Positions 18,386 through 26,445 of a DNA stretch of 64,000 bases are shown piece after piece. Positions within the stretch are counted from its first letter, which is position 1. Every line of letters begins with the position of its first letter. Made by a program: the position numbers and the translations under genes. The notes under the pieces are model-generated. The model saw nothing but the letters and a program-made list of their open reading frames with translations, was not told the DNA's origin and ran no database searches. The DNA is taken from the NCBI GenBank assembly GCA_028284445.1, contig JANQRS010000068.1, positions 1-64,000 on the forward strand. Direction: 5' to 3'. Source of the stretch: Calditrichia bacterium (lineage in GTDB: Bacteria; Calditrichota; Calditrichia; RBG-13-44-9; J075).

Positions 18386-18820
18386 ATGGCGGCACAACAA
18401 AAATCGCAAAATCAGGCACCGGATGAGCTAGTGATCAGCAGCGATATTGCAAATTTGCCGACCGTTGAAGCGTTTATTGTGACCCTCTGTGAAAAAGGCG
18501 GGTTAACCGAAGATCAAAGTGACAATATGGCCATCGCCGTTACTGAGCTTGTCAACAATGCCATCCTGCATGGAAATCAACAGGATCCCAACAAGAACGT
18601 CACAGTACGTGCCGTCTATAATGACGATAGCGTGGTTGTTTCTGTGAAAGATGAGGGAGAAGGCTTCGACCCGGAAGACATTGCCAACCCAACGGATCCG
18701 CAAAATTTGTGGAAGCAGAATGGCCGCGGTGTTTTTCTGGTGCAACATCTGATCAGTAAGGTTGATATCAATTCTTCTGATTCAGGAACGGAGTTTATTT
18801 TAACAGAATATATCAAGTAA
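18386..18820 (+). CDS. RsbW-like anti-sigma factor / ATP-binding kinase
   Basis: A 144-residue GHKL ATPase-fold protein of the serine-protein kinase (RsbW/SpoIIAB) type, which inhibits a sigma factor or phosphorylates an STAS anti-anti-sigma factor. The N-box ELVNNAILHG, G1 box DEGEGFD and G2 box GRGVFLV are all present. The frame is open from an ATG at 18230, but the extra 52 residues do not belong to the family, contain a candidate promoter, and would make the protein unusually long; the start at 18386 gives the family length, although its ribosome site is weak. No STAS partner is adjacent. The sigma factor gene at 20252 is nearby but is a primary-type sigma, so a link is unproven. Confidence 0.82.
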   Translation: MAAQQKSQNQAPDELVISSDIANLPTVEAFIVTLCEKGGLTEDQSDNMAIAVTELVNNAILHGNQQDPNKNVTVRAVYNDDSVVVSVKDEGEGFDPEDIANPTDPQNLWKQNGRGVFLVQHLISKVDINSSDSGTEFILTEYIK

Positions 18821-19108
18821 AGTTGATTTCCATCATTCTTACCCTACCTGTTTTCCGATAAAATCTTTTAAAGAAATTTTGCTCTGGAAACTTTGCCTAT
18901 CTCTTCATTACATTAGAAGGCTATGGCAAAATGAGCAGGAAAAGTAAAATTGCCTTTAGCTCTCTGACATATCGCCGATGATATACTCTGCGGTTCAGCA
19001 GTATTAGCGCTTTTTGTGGCCGCCTGAGGTAAGATAATGAGACGAGAGAATTAACAGAGGTAATTAGTACCTGATACGATAGACGCTTGAATATTTGAAA
19101 GGAGTAGC

Positions 19109-20158
19109 ATGCTTAGCCGTCACAGCCAATATATGCTGATTGTGCTGTTTTGCGCCCTCCTTTGTTTGAGCGTCGGCCCGGCTGAGGAAAACCAGGCCGT
19201 CAGGTTGGTCGCGACCGGTGACACCATGCTCGGTTCCTGGGTTGGCGATGTGATCAAAGAGAACGGATACGATTATCCCTTCAAGTTCGTTTCCTCCTAT
19301 ACCAACGACGCCGATATTTATTTTACGAATCTGGAAGCGCCATTCGGCACCAGCGGACAACCCTTTGAAAAACGCTTCACCTTCCGAGTACATCCCAAAT
19401 TAGTCAATGTTTTGCTTTCCGGGAAAATTAATCTTGTCAGTCTTGCTAATAATCACACCATGGATTATGGTGTCGAGTGCTTGAGAGAAACCTTTCAGGT
19501 GCTGGATGAGCATCAGATTGCCTATGCGGGCGCGGGATTAGATCTAACAGAAGCCAGAAAAGCGGCTGTTGTTGAGAAGAACGGCCGCAAAGTGGCTCTA
19601 CTATCATATAGCCTGACCTTCCCGGAGGAATTTTGGGCGACAGATACCAGCGCCGGTACCTGCTTCCCGTATGAAACTTTTGCCTACAAAGATGTATCTA
19701 AATTAAAACGGGAAAACGATTTTGTAATCGTCTCCTGTCATTGGGGGGCAGAATTGCGCGACACCCCCAAGCCATACCAGATCGAACTGGCGCGAAAGTT
19801 TATTGATAGTGGTGCGGATCTGGTGTTGGGGCATCATCCCCATGTCGTCCAGGGGATTGAGTTTTATAAAGGTAAGCTGATTGCCTACTCACTTGGAAAT
19901 TACATTTTTGGTTCTTATAGCGAGCGAGTGAAAGACAGCATGATTTTGAAAGTAGATCTTGATAATGGACCCATTGGTTCGGTTGATGTGCTTCCGATTT
20001 CGGTGTACAACAAAGAAGTTGATTTTCAGCCGGTGCCGCTTGAAGGGGCGCGGAAATCCGCTTTTTTCAAGCACTTAATTGGGATTTCCAAGGAACTAAA
20101 TAGTGATTCTCTCGGTATCAGCAGCGAAGGCATTGTGAGAATCGCAAAGGCCGGATAA
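19109..20158 (+). CDS. CapA family (PGA_cap) metallophosphatase-fold protein
   Basis: A 349-residue exported protein with a signal peptide (1-25) and the CapA/PgsA fold related to calcineurin-like phosphoesterases. Metal-site motifs are visible in order: VATGDTMLG, FTNLEAPF, SLANNHTMDYG, VSCHWGAEL and VLGHHPHVVQG. Family members take part in poly-gamma-glutamate capsule synthesis, but many have other, unknown envelope roles. AAAGGAG precedes the ATG by six bases. No other capsule gene lies nearby. A signal peptide rather than a long membrane anchor suggests a free periplasmic protein. Confidence 0.87.
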   Translation: MLSRHSQYMLIVLFCALLCLSVGPAEENQAVRLVATGDTMLGSWVGDVIKENGYDYPFKFVSSYTNDADIYFTNLEAPFGTSGQPFEKRFTFRVHPKLVNVLLSGKINLVSLANNHTMDYGVECLRETFQVLDEHQIAYAGAGLDLTEARKAAVVEKNGRKVALLSYSLTFPEEFWATDTSAGTCFPYETFAYKDVSKLKRENDFVIVSCHWGAELRDTPKPYQIELARKFIDSGADLVLGHHPHVVQGIEFYKGKLIAYSLGNYIFGSYSERVKDSMILKVDLDNGPIGSVDVLPISVYNKEVDFQPVPLEGARKSAFFKHLIGISKELNSDSLGISSEGIVRIAKAG

Positions 20159-20251
20159 TCAATATTTGAGATCTGGGCCACTTAAAATTGATTAAAACTG
20201 CTTTTATTAAAGCAAAACCCATAACCACTAAGTTGGAAGGAATCGTAATAC

Positions 20252-21100
20252 ATGGCCAGAGGTTCTGTGAGTCGAGCTAGTCAGTCGTTGGATAAATATC
20301 TCCAGGAAATCGGAGAAGTTGCCTTGTTGACTCCTGAAGAGGAGATCGAACTGGCACAACGCATTAAACAGAACGATCAGGCTGCGCTTGAAAAGTTGAC
20401 CAAAGCAAATTTACGCTTTGTGGTCAGCGTCGCGAAACAGTATCAGAATCAAGGTTTGTCCCTCGGTGATTTGATCAACGAAGGAAACCTGGGCTTAATC
20501 AAGGCCGCAAAACGCTTCGACGAAACAAGAGGATTTAAGTTTATATCCTATGCCGTATGGTGGATCCGTCAGTCGATTTTGCAGGCACTTGCAGAGCAGT
20601 CCCGGGTTGTTCGTCTGCCCTTGAATCGGGTTGGTGCGCTCAATAAAATCGGAAAAGCCTATTCCGCATTGGAACAGGAGTTTGAAAGGGAGCCTAGCGC
20701 CAGCGAGATTGCTGAGCAGTTGGATATGACCGACTTTGAAGTTGCTGATACATTGAAGATTTCGGGACGTCATTTATCGATGGATGCACCCTTCAGCAAT
20801 AGTGAAGATAATCGCTTACTGGATGTGATTCAAAATGATCACCAGCCGCCGCCAGATTCCGACTTGATGAGCGAGTCGTTAAAGGTAGAAATTGAGCGGG
20901 CACTGGCAACGCTAACCAAGCGTGAAGCCGAAGTAGTTCGGCTGTATTTTGGGCTGGGTCAGGAACATCCGTTAACGCTGGAAGAAATTGGTGAACGCTT
21001 TAACCTGACCCGCGAACGGGTACGACAAATAAAAGAAAAAGCGATTCGCCGTCTTCGCCACGCATCACGCAGCCGCGCATTGCGAGCGTTCCTGGGCTAA
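20252..21100 (+). CDS. rpoD: Primary-type sigma-70 factor lacking region 1.1
   Basis: RNA polymerase sigma subunit, 282 residues. Region 1.2 (SLDKYLQEIGEVALLTPEEE), region 2 with the -10 recognition helix (FKFISYAVWWIRQSI), region 3, and region 4 with the helix-turn-helix (LTLEEIGERFNLTRERVRQI) are intact. Region 1.1 and the non-conserved insertion are missing, as in the housekeeping sigma of Bacteroidota-like bacteria (about 287 residues). It could also be a group 2 sigma. GGAAGGA precedes the ATG, and a strong terminator follows, so it is probably monocistronic. Confidence 0.92.
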   Translation: MARGSVSRASQSLDKYLQEIGEVALLTPEEEIELAQRIKQNDQAALEKLTKANLRFVVSVAKQYQNQGLSLGDLINEGNLGLIKAAKRFDETRGFKFISYAVWWIRQSILQALAEQSRVVRLPLNRVGALNKIGKAYSALEQEFEREPSASEIAEQLDMTDFEVADTLKISGRHLSMDAPFSNSEDNRLLDVIQNDHQPPPDSDLMSESLKVEIERALATLTKREAEVVRLYFGLGQEHPLTLEEIGERFNLTRERVRQIKEKAIRRLRHASRSRALRAFLG

Positions 21101-21130
21101 TAGCAAGACCCTAAAACGATATCAACAAAT

Positions 21131-21170
21131 AAAGCCGGTTCTGCATTGCAGAGCCGGCTTTTTCTTTTTT
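21131..21170 (+). terminator. Rho-independent terminator of the sigma factor gene
   Basis: AAAGCCGGTTCTGCA pairs with TGCAGAGCCGGCTTT (one G-T type mismatch) and is followed by a long T-rich tract. Confidence 0.9.
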
Positions 21171-21306
21171 CGCTTTATTTTATGCTTTGCCGGATTTCGG
21201 CCTTTTTCTTGCTGGTCTTCGAAGTTGGTTCCGTGCCTTAGAAAGATTTTCCTAAACAGCTATGCTGAACAGATACTCCAAAAGCTTCTCCTAATCGCAA
21301 TATGCA

Positions 21307-22302
21307 CTAGAACGACCAGATATCTGGGTATTCAACTTTGCATGCCAAATGCTCATTTAAGAATAGAGTCGCAATATAATGCTGCCTTGGCGCACGAAAC
21401 TTCAATTCTTTTGAGCCTTTGGCAATAAAATGCTCTCTCTCTTCTATCCTGATTTCTTTAGAAGCCGGGTCATGGATCTCTAGTCTTGCAACAAATGGCC
21501 CAGGGGTTTTTGTATCTGGAAAGAAGTGAAAAGATATTGACTCGGCCTTGGTTGATACTCGTTCGACAAACGTCCACTTGCGTTCAAACAAATCTCGCTT
21601 TGTGGCATATATGATCGTTTTTAAGTATCTATTTCTTATATCCGACGGCAACAAGTTAAGAAGGGTATCTTTCTCCGCCGTCGATCTACACACAATGAAC
21701 TTTAGAGCACTCAAATCTAACTCATTTTCTACTAATACTTCGGCATTTCGATGGAAAATAATTTCCTTTTTTTCTTGATCAGAGGTACCATAAAGTGATC
21801 GTCGATGGTAGATGCTCTTAAATGGAAGTGATCGCAGAAATTCTGCTGTCTCTCCTAGCCGCCAATAGTTAGTAGCAATATTTCCGTTAGAATATTTACA
21901 ATCATGACGTGTTAACATTGAGATTGAATCAAACAGCAGAAATACAGGAACGGGACAATGAGATTCTAGTGCTTGTGCTTCAGGTGGGCGAAATCCTTCA
22001 TTGCTGTGCTGAGTTGGTGTACGAGGGCCAAAATAAAATCGCACATATTTCTTGCAATCTTCTTGAGTGCTTCTTATTACATCTTTACTAGCTATGTCGG
22101 TTTGGAACTCTCCTGAATCCTCCAAAATAGTGCGAGAATATAACTTTCCACACTTGAGAATTTTCACAATGTTTGTTATATCGCTGTAGTGAAATATATA
22201 TTTGGGCCACCACGCTTGTGACGAGGATGTCAACCATTTTTCCTGTTGTAAGTCTTGGATGAATTGCTCTATTTCATCAGCATCTGGCTTACGTCGAGAC
22301 AT
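21307..22302 (-). CDS. darT: DarT-family DNA ADP-ribosyltransferase toxin, C-terminally extended
   Basis: Toxin of a DarTG system: transfers ADP-ribose from NAD to bases of single-stranded DNA, blocking replication and phage growth. Seen motifs: FHYSDITNIVKIL (from residue 37), RFYFGPRTP (88-96), and HRNAEVLV with Glu188, which by position should be the catalytic glutamate. At 331 residues it is longer than typical DarT (about 210-240); the extra segment (about 245-331) is strand-rich, with no recognised domain. It starts 14 bp after the macro-domain antitoxin gene, with GGGAG seven bases before the ATG. The antitoxin comes first, the reverse of the best-known darT-darG order. The locus is more AT-rich than its neighbours, consistent with horizontal transfer. 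Confidence 0.85.
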   Translation of the reverse strand: MSRRKPDADEIEQFIQDLQQEKWLTSSSQAWWPKYIFHYSDITNIVKILKCGKLYSRTILEDSGEFQTDIASKDVIRSTQEDCKKYVRFYFGPRTPTQHSNEGFRPPEAQALESHCPVPVFLLFDSISMLTRHDCKYSNGNIATNYWRLGETAEFLRSLPFKSIYHRRSLYGTSDQEKKEIIFHRNAEVLVENELDLSALKFIVCRSTAEKDTLLNLLPSDIRNRYLKTIIYATKRDLFERKWTFVERVSTKAESISFHFFPDTKTPGPFVARLEIHDPASKEIRIEEREHFIAKGSKELKFRAPRQHYIATLFLNEHLACKVEYPDIWSF

Positions 22303-22315
22303 CGAATCACTCCCA

Positions 22316-23248
22316 TTACCAGAGGCTTAGTTGAACATTTTCACCAACTTGTTCAGATCGACCATTTGATCGTTGCTTCAACAAAGGCTCGTAGTACTGT
22401 AATCCTTTCATAGCTGCTGGCTTGTTTTGAGCCTCTAATTTGACAACTCCGATGTATGGTAATTCTCTGAAGATAGACATCAGATATGACAAACGTCTCT
22501 CTAAACCTGCCGGAGCGCTCGTACTAACATAGAAACCAAATAAACGCAACTGTTGCCAGAAGTCCAGAATATCACTCTTGTGAATGAGCTCTGACTCTGG
22601 TTTGAAAATTCTAATTCCGGGGTTACCCTCATCGTTATTTGTAATCGCTTCAAATTTGCTTTCCGAGTTCAAAGTTTTAAATTTTTTCTTCTCTTCCAGT
22701 AGCTCTATTACATCATCCCAAACTTGAGAAAACGCTAAAGATCTCGGCTCAGATTGTAACCACAACTTCATTTCTTTCTGACTCAGATATTCAGGTAAAC
22801 CGAAGTTGCGTTTGTGCGGGTAAGTGAAAATGGTAATTGGTAAATTAGACAAATATTTCTCCATCAACGGCTTTACAACCTCTGGAAAATTTAGACCGCC
22901 ATTCCCACACCCAAGAGCAGGAAAAGCAATACTATCTATACCATAGTTTGCATATAGTTCCACAAAGGCTTTTAAGCCAGCTTCTATATATTCAGGCTTA
23001 GAGGGGGACCGCCAATGTTTCTTGGTTGGAAAATTCAAGACCCATTTATTTGGAGTCTTATACAAATCTAATTGTCCAATAGTCAGATTTCCGGACTCAC
23101 ATAATTTTTGATATCTTTTGAACATGTCAGGATAAATGGTCTTGAATTCTTTCGCTATTCCCTTTCCCATAACGCCAACAGTATTTACGGTATTCACAAG
23201 CACTCTGGCGGGCGATGCGAAAAAATTACCGTCTACATATGTGATCAT
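22316..23248 (-). CDS. darG: DarG-type macro-domain antitoxin (DNA ADP-ribosylglycohydrolase)
   Basis: Antitoxin paired with DarT; it removes ADP-ribose from DNA and may bind the toxin. The macro domain occupies about 1-155 with NTVNTVGVMGKGIAKEF (ADP-ribose binding, conserved Asn and Lys) and FPALGCGNGGLNF. The C-terminal half (about 165-310, including WQQLRLFGFYVSTSAPAG) resembles the toxin-binding region of DarG proteins in length and position. GAGAG precedes the ATG by six bases. First gene of a two-gene operon with darT. Confidence 0.87.
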   Translation of the reverse strand: MITYVDGNFFASPARVLVNTVNTVGVMGKGIAKEFKTIYPDMFKRYQKLCESGNLTIGQLDLYKTPNKWVLNFPTKKHWRSPSKPEYIEAGLKAFVELYANYGIDSIAFPALGCGNGGLNFPEVVKPLMEKYLSNLPITIFTYPHKRNFGLPEYLSQKEMKLWLQSEPRSLAFSQVWDDVIELLEEKKKFKTLNSESKFEAITNNDEGNPGIRIFKPESELIHKSDILDFWQQLRLFGFYVSTSAPAGLERRLSYLMSIFRELPYIGVVKLEAQNKPAAMKGLQYYEPLLKQRSNGRSEQVGENVQLSLW

Positions 23249-23797
23249 ATTTTTCTCTCAATTAGAATACTACTGTAGTCGTTATAACCTGCTTTATCAA
23301 TTAAATTGACCCTAATGCTGAGATCGCCACGTATCATTGGTCGAAACATATTTTCAATTCTTGATCAATTTGGGAATTAAAATACCAAACATAAAATAGT
23401 GAACATTCGTATACTTTTAATGTAGCGTTGCCATTCCAATATAGCAAATTATTTGGAAATAATATGATTTGGACCGAATTGTCATATCAAACCGATCTGA
23501 CCAAATATAGAGCCAACTCAATATATGAACTTTTGATTGTCAGTACAAGGGGGAAACTCCCGATGAGTAGAACTGTCTGTTGTTCAACAAATAGTCTTCA
23601 ATTATTTTGGACAAACTAACAAAATCGAAGTGAATGTATATATTTGGTATCAGGAATATTGTGGGATCTACAGTTGGGTATGCATAATGAGTAAACCTTG
23701 CTGTGAAATTGCGGAATCGTTTCAATAAATGTTATTCAAAGGAAACACGCGCAGCAAAGCCGCGTGTGAGGAATTAGTGCACAGTTTTGCTGCCCAC
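23249..23797. other. AT-rich intergenic region upstream of darGT
   Basis: About 550 bases with low GC and no credible gene. Short frames (for example 23428-23619) lack ribosome sites and recognisable content. It should contain the darGT promoter; the composition matches darGT rather than the flanking core genes, so it probably arrived with the toxin-antitoxin unit. Confidence 0.5.
23739..23768 (-). terminator. Probable terminator of the SRPBCC-AraC operon
   Basis: On the minus strand, ACACGCGGC and its complement GCGCGTGT (seven paired bases plus an inner G-C) form a hairpin followed by TTTCCTTTG, about 30 bases after the AraC stop. The T-run is interrupted. Confidence 0.55.
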
Positions 23798-24706
23798 CTA
23801 ATTCAATGCTCTAAATTTCGCAGGACTGGTACCTGTCCTGCTTTTGAAAAGCTTGCTAAAATACTGCGGGTATTCGAAGCCCAGATCATAAGCAATTTCA
23901 GCAATGGTGCTGTTTGAGTTCAGCAAGGCTGTTTTTGCTTTGTCAATAATGAAAGTATGGATGTGGTCAAGCGCATTTCGGCCGGTTTCTTTCTTAAGCA
24001 TATCGCTCAGGTAATTTGGAGAAATGCCAAGCTCCTGACCACAGAAGCTGACCGTTGGAATACCAAGCTTGTCCGGCTTGTCTGATACATAATAATTCTT
24101 CAGCAACTGCTCAAATCTGCTAACCAAATCTTGATTCATATTTGTGCGGGTATAGAACTGCCGGTCATAATAACGCGTGCAATAGTCCAACAGCAATTCG
24201 ATATTGGCAACAATCAGTTTTTGACTGTGTTTGTCAATGTTTTGCAGGTATTCTTTCTCGATCTTTTCAATGATTTGATCGAGGCTCTCCTTTTCGTCCT
24301 CTGAGATATGCAGCGCTTCATACACATCATAAGTGAAGAAGGAATAATTGTCGATGGTTTTTCCCAGCGGTGATTTTCGAATCAAGTCTGGATGAAAGTA
24401 CAGGGACCAACCTTCCAGATCACCTTCCAGCACCTTCGCTTCTGTCGTGATGACCTGGCTGGGACTGGTGAAGATCATTGTCCCTTCCTGGAAATCGTAA
24501 GAACTGCGACCGTAGCCCAGCGAGCCACTCATACGATCCTTTTGCGAAATTTGATAAAGGTCCAGAACATAGCGGGCATTTTCATATTCTCTACGAAAAT
24601 TCGCATCATTATGATGAATAATGGCAACCAAGGGATGTTTTGGTTTGCCCACCCCCAAATATTCAGTCGCTTCTGTTACACTGTCCACTCTAATGATATC
24701 TCTCAT
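23798..24706 (-). CDS. AraC/XylS family transcriptional regulator
   Basis: A 302-residue DNA-binding regulator. The N-terminal part (about 25-150) looks like the cupin-type sensor of the family; the C-terminal AraC domain (about 205-300) has two helix-turn-helix motifs: GISPNYLSDMLKKETGRNALDHI and the conserved IAEIAYDLGFEYPQYFSKLFK. It starts two bases after the stop of the SRPBCC gene, so both are one transcript. A perfect palindrome upstream of that operon (25273-25289) is a possible site for it or for another regulator. Regulators of this type next to small-molecule or hydrolase genes often control those neighbours; the effector is unknown. Confidence 0.9.
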   Translation of the reverse strand: MRDIIRVDSVTEATEYLGVGKPKHPLVAIIHHNDANFRREYENARYVLDLYQISQKDRMSGSLGYGRSSYDFQEGTMIFTSPSQVITTEAKVLEGDLEGWSLYFHPDLIRKSPLGKTIDNYSFFTYDVYEALHISEDEKESLDQIIEKIEKEYLQNIDKHSQKLIVANIELLLDYCTRYYDRQFYTRTNMNQDLVSRFEQLLKNYYVSDKPDKLGIPTVSFCGQELGISPNYLSDMLKKETGRNALDHIHTFIIDKAKTALLNSNSTIAEIAYDLGFEYPQYFSKLFKSRTGTSPAKFRALN

Positions 24707-24708
24707 TC

Positions 24709-25209
24709 TTAACCCTTATTCTTTAGGGATATAACTCGATCGCGCAGCGCTTTTGCCAGCCTTTCGTAGGCTTGCTCCACCGGAGCCGGATTCCAGAATG
24801 GCACCATGATGCCTCGATACTCTTCGTGGATAATCAGTCTTGTGCCTGCGCCGGCAGGCTCGAGCTGATATTGGTGGTCAAAAGTAATTATGCCGAAGAG
24901 TCCGCCGGTTTGATTGAGTAACTGATTCTTAACGATTCTCTTTACGGTTGCAGGAATATCATATTGATTGTCTGCATCCTGATTAAATCTGTATTTGATA
25001 GTTGAACCTGCAATCAGCTCTCCCTCAATAGGGACCAGAACGGGATTCCACTCCGCGATTTTCTCGACATCCGTCAGGACCGCCCAAACTTCTGCCGGGG
25101 AAGCTGGAATGTTGACTTCAGAATGTACGGACTTATGACCGATAAGAAATAAGACAATTAGAATCAGTAGTATTAGAGGAATACCAATCGTTAAGATAGA
25201 TTTTGTCAT
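24709..25209 (-). CDS. Membrane-anchored SRPBCC (polyketide cyclase/START-like) protein
   Basis: A 166-residue protein with an N-terminal membrane helix (about 6-24, ILTIGIPLILLILIVLFLI) and a SRPBCC fold (about 30-160: VNIPASPAEVWAVLTDVEKIAEWNP is the family start). Such domains bind hydrophobic ligands; the specific role is unknown. GAGG precedes the ATG by seven bases. Cotranscribed with the AraC regulator downstream. Confidence 0.85.
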   Translation of the reverse strand: MTKSILTIGIPLILLILIVLFLIGHKSVHSEVNIPASPAEVWAVLTDVEKIAEWNPVLVPIEGELIAGSTIKYRFNQDADNQYDIPATVKRIVKNQLLNQTGGLFGIITFDHQYQLEPAGAGTRLIIHEEYRGIMVPFWNPAPVEQAYERLAKALRDRVISLKNKG

Positions 25210-25272
25210 TTTATCCTCAATAGGGATGTTGGGTAAAAGAATTACCGCGAATTTTCATGAATGAACGCTAAT

Positions 25273-25289
25273 ATTCTTGCAGCAAGAAT
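25273..25289. promoter_or_regulatory. Perfect 17-bp palindrome, operator candidate
   Basis: ATTCTTGC-A-GCAAGAAT lies 64 bp upstream of the SRPBCC-AraC operon. It is flanked by CGCGAAT / ATTCGCG-like pieces (25247-25325) that form a looser inverted repeat of a kind dispersed in many bacterial genomes. It may be an operator, or just the tip of such a repeat. Confidence 0.4.
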
Positions 25290-25343
25290 GTTCCTCTTTC
25301 GTGGTTCTTCGCGCGTATTCGCGTTGATTTTTACCAATTTCTT

Positions 25344-26288
25344 TTAAATGTACTTCCCGAACCATTCCAGCACTTGCTCGGAATTCTTCCCCAGCCAATC
25401 GTAGGCAGCCCCGCGCTTTTTCTCCAGCGTAAGCATTAGAAGTTCTTTTTCAACGCGTAGATCATTATAATACCGATTAACCATATTGAGATTGGTCATC
25501 GGATCATTCTCATTCTGAATGACCAACGTAGGTACGGAGATTTCCCTGGTATATGGCAAGAAGGAATCTCCAGTCAGGTTAACGCCTCTTTTGCTTTTGT
25601 TGTAGACATTGCCGCTGTTGACCAGAAAGCCGGGTAAGCCCATTGCATCAACAAAGTGATCGTAAGTCAAGGGCTGCACGGCAATGAGGGCTTTAACATT
25701 ACTGTTACTTTTCATCTCCGGCTCAAGGCCGTAGGCGAAAGTAGTGGAAGCTGCACCCATGCAGATGCTTAGCAGACCGATGGATGCCTGCGCATACTCA
25801 GGGTGATTTGAAATGAAGCTAACTGCTGCGAGGACGTCCTTCCGTTCATCTTGCCCCCAGGTTACCCACGGGGTTGCACCCTCACCGCTGTTGCCATGGT
25901 TACGTAAATCATACATCAAAACCGAGTAACCAGCTTCGACCAGGTAGTTTGCCTGATTCAGGAAGTGGATGTCGCTGGTCCAGAGTGCATTTTTCATCAA
26001 GCCTTTGCCATCCTGGGTAAACCCGCAACGCGAACACTGCACACCAAAATGCGATTGAATGATTACCTTGTCGTTGCCACCTTTTAGCAGCCAACCGGAT
26101 AACATTGTGCTATCCTTCGCTGTGAAGGTGACGTCTTCGTACTGCAATCCGTATTTGTCAGGTGTCTCAAAAACCGGCGATTTTCCCGGCTTAATCATTA
26201 AATCAGAAATTGCTTTGCCAAACATATCAGCTCTCCTCTGGATTGGCATGTTGTCAAAACCAAAGTTGCCTTTTTCCAGCAACTTCAT
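25344..26288 (-). CDS. Alpha/beta hydrolase with Cys nucleophile position
   Basis: A 314-residue cytoplasmic protein of the alpha/beta-hydrolase fold: VIIQSHFG (oxyanion strand), YDLRNHGNSG, and the nucleophile elbow LLSICMGAA, in which the position normally held by Ser is Cys176, as in dienelactone hydrolases. The acidic residue is expected at NENDPMT. No histidine is found in the final segment (LEKKRGAAYDWLGK onward), where the catalytic His normally sits. It may therefore be catalytically unusual or inactive. It lies upstream of the SRPBCC-AraC pair on the same strand with a 134-bp gap. Substrate unknown. Confidence 0.82.
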   Translation of the reverse strand: MKLLEKGNFGFDNMPIQRRADMFGKAISDLMIKPGKSPVFETPDKYGLQYEDVTFTAKDSTMLSGWLLKGGNDKVIIQSHFGVQCSRCGFTQDGKGLMKNALWTSDIHFLNQANYLVEAGYSVLMYDLRNHGNSGEGATPWVTWGQDERKDVLAAVSFISNHPEYAQASIGLLSICMGAASTTFAYGLEPEMKSNSNVKALIAVQPLTYDHFVDAMGLPGFLVNSGNVYNKSKRGVNLTGDSFLPYTREISVPTLVIQNENDPMTNLNMVNRYYNDLRVEKELLMLTLEKKRGAAYDWLGKNSEQVLEWFGKYI

Positions 26289-26445
26289 GGAATCTAGCCA
26301 AAGCCGACATACAGCACATAATGCATATTACTGATAATTGTATACGAATTACAGAAACCGGAATTCCGCTTTATCTTCTGCTATGGCGAGAAAGTATCGT
26401 ATTTGACAGTCTCTTTATATGTATGACACTCAGGAGGCAGATGAG

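Noticed and set aside
23428..23619. 63-codon frame upstream of darG
   Set aside because: No ribosome site and no recognisable content in an AT-rich non-coding stretch.
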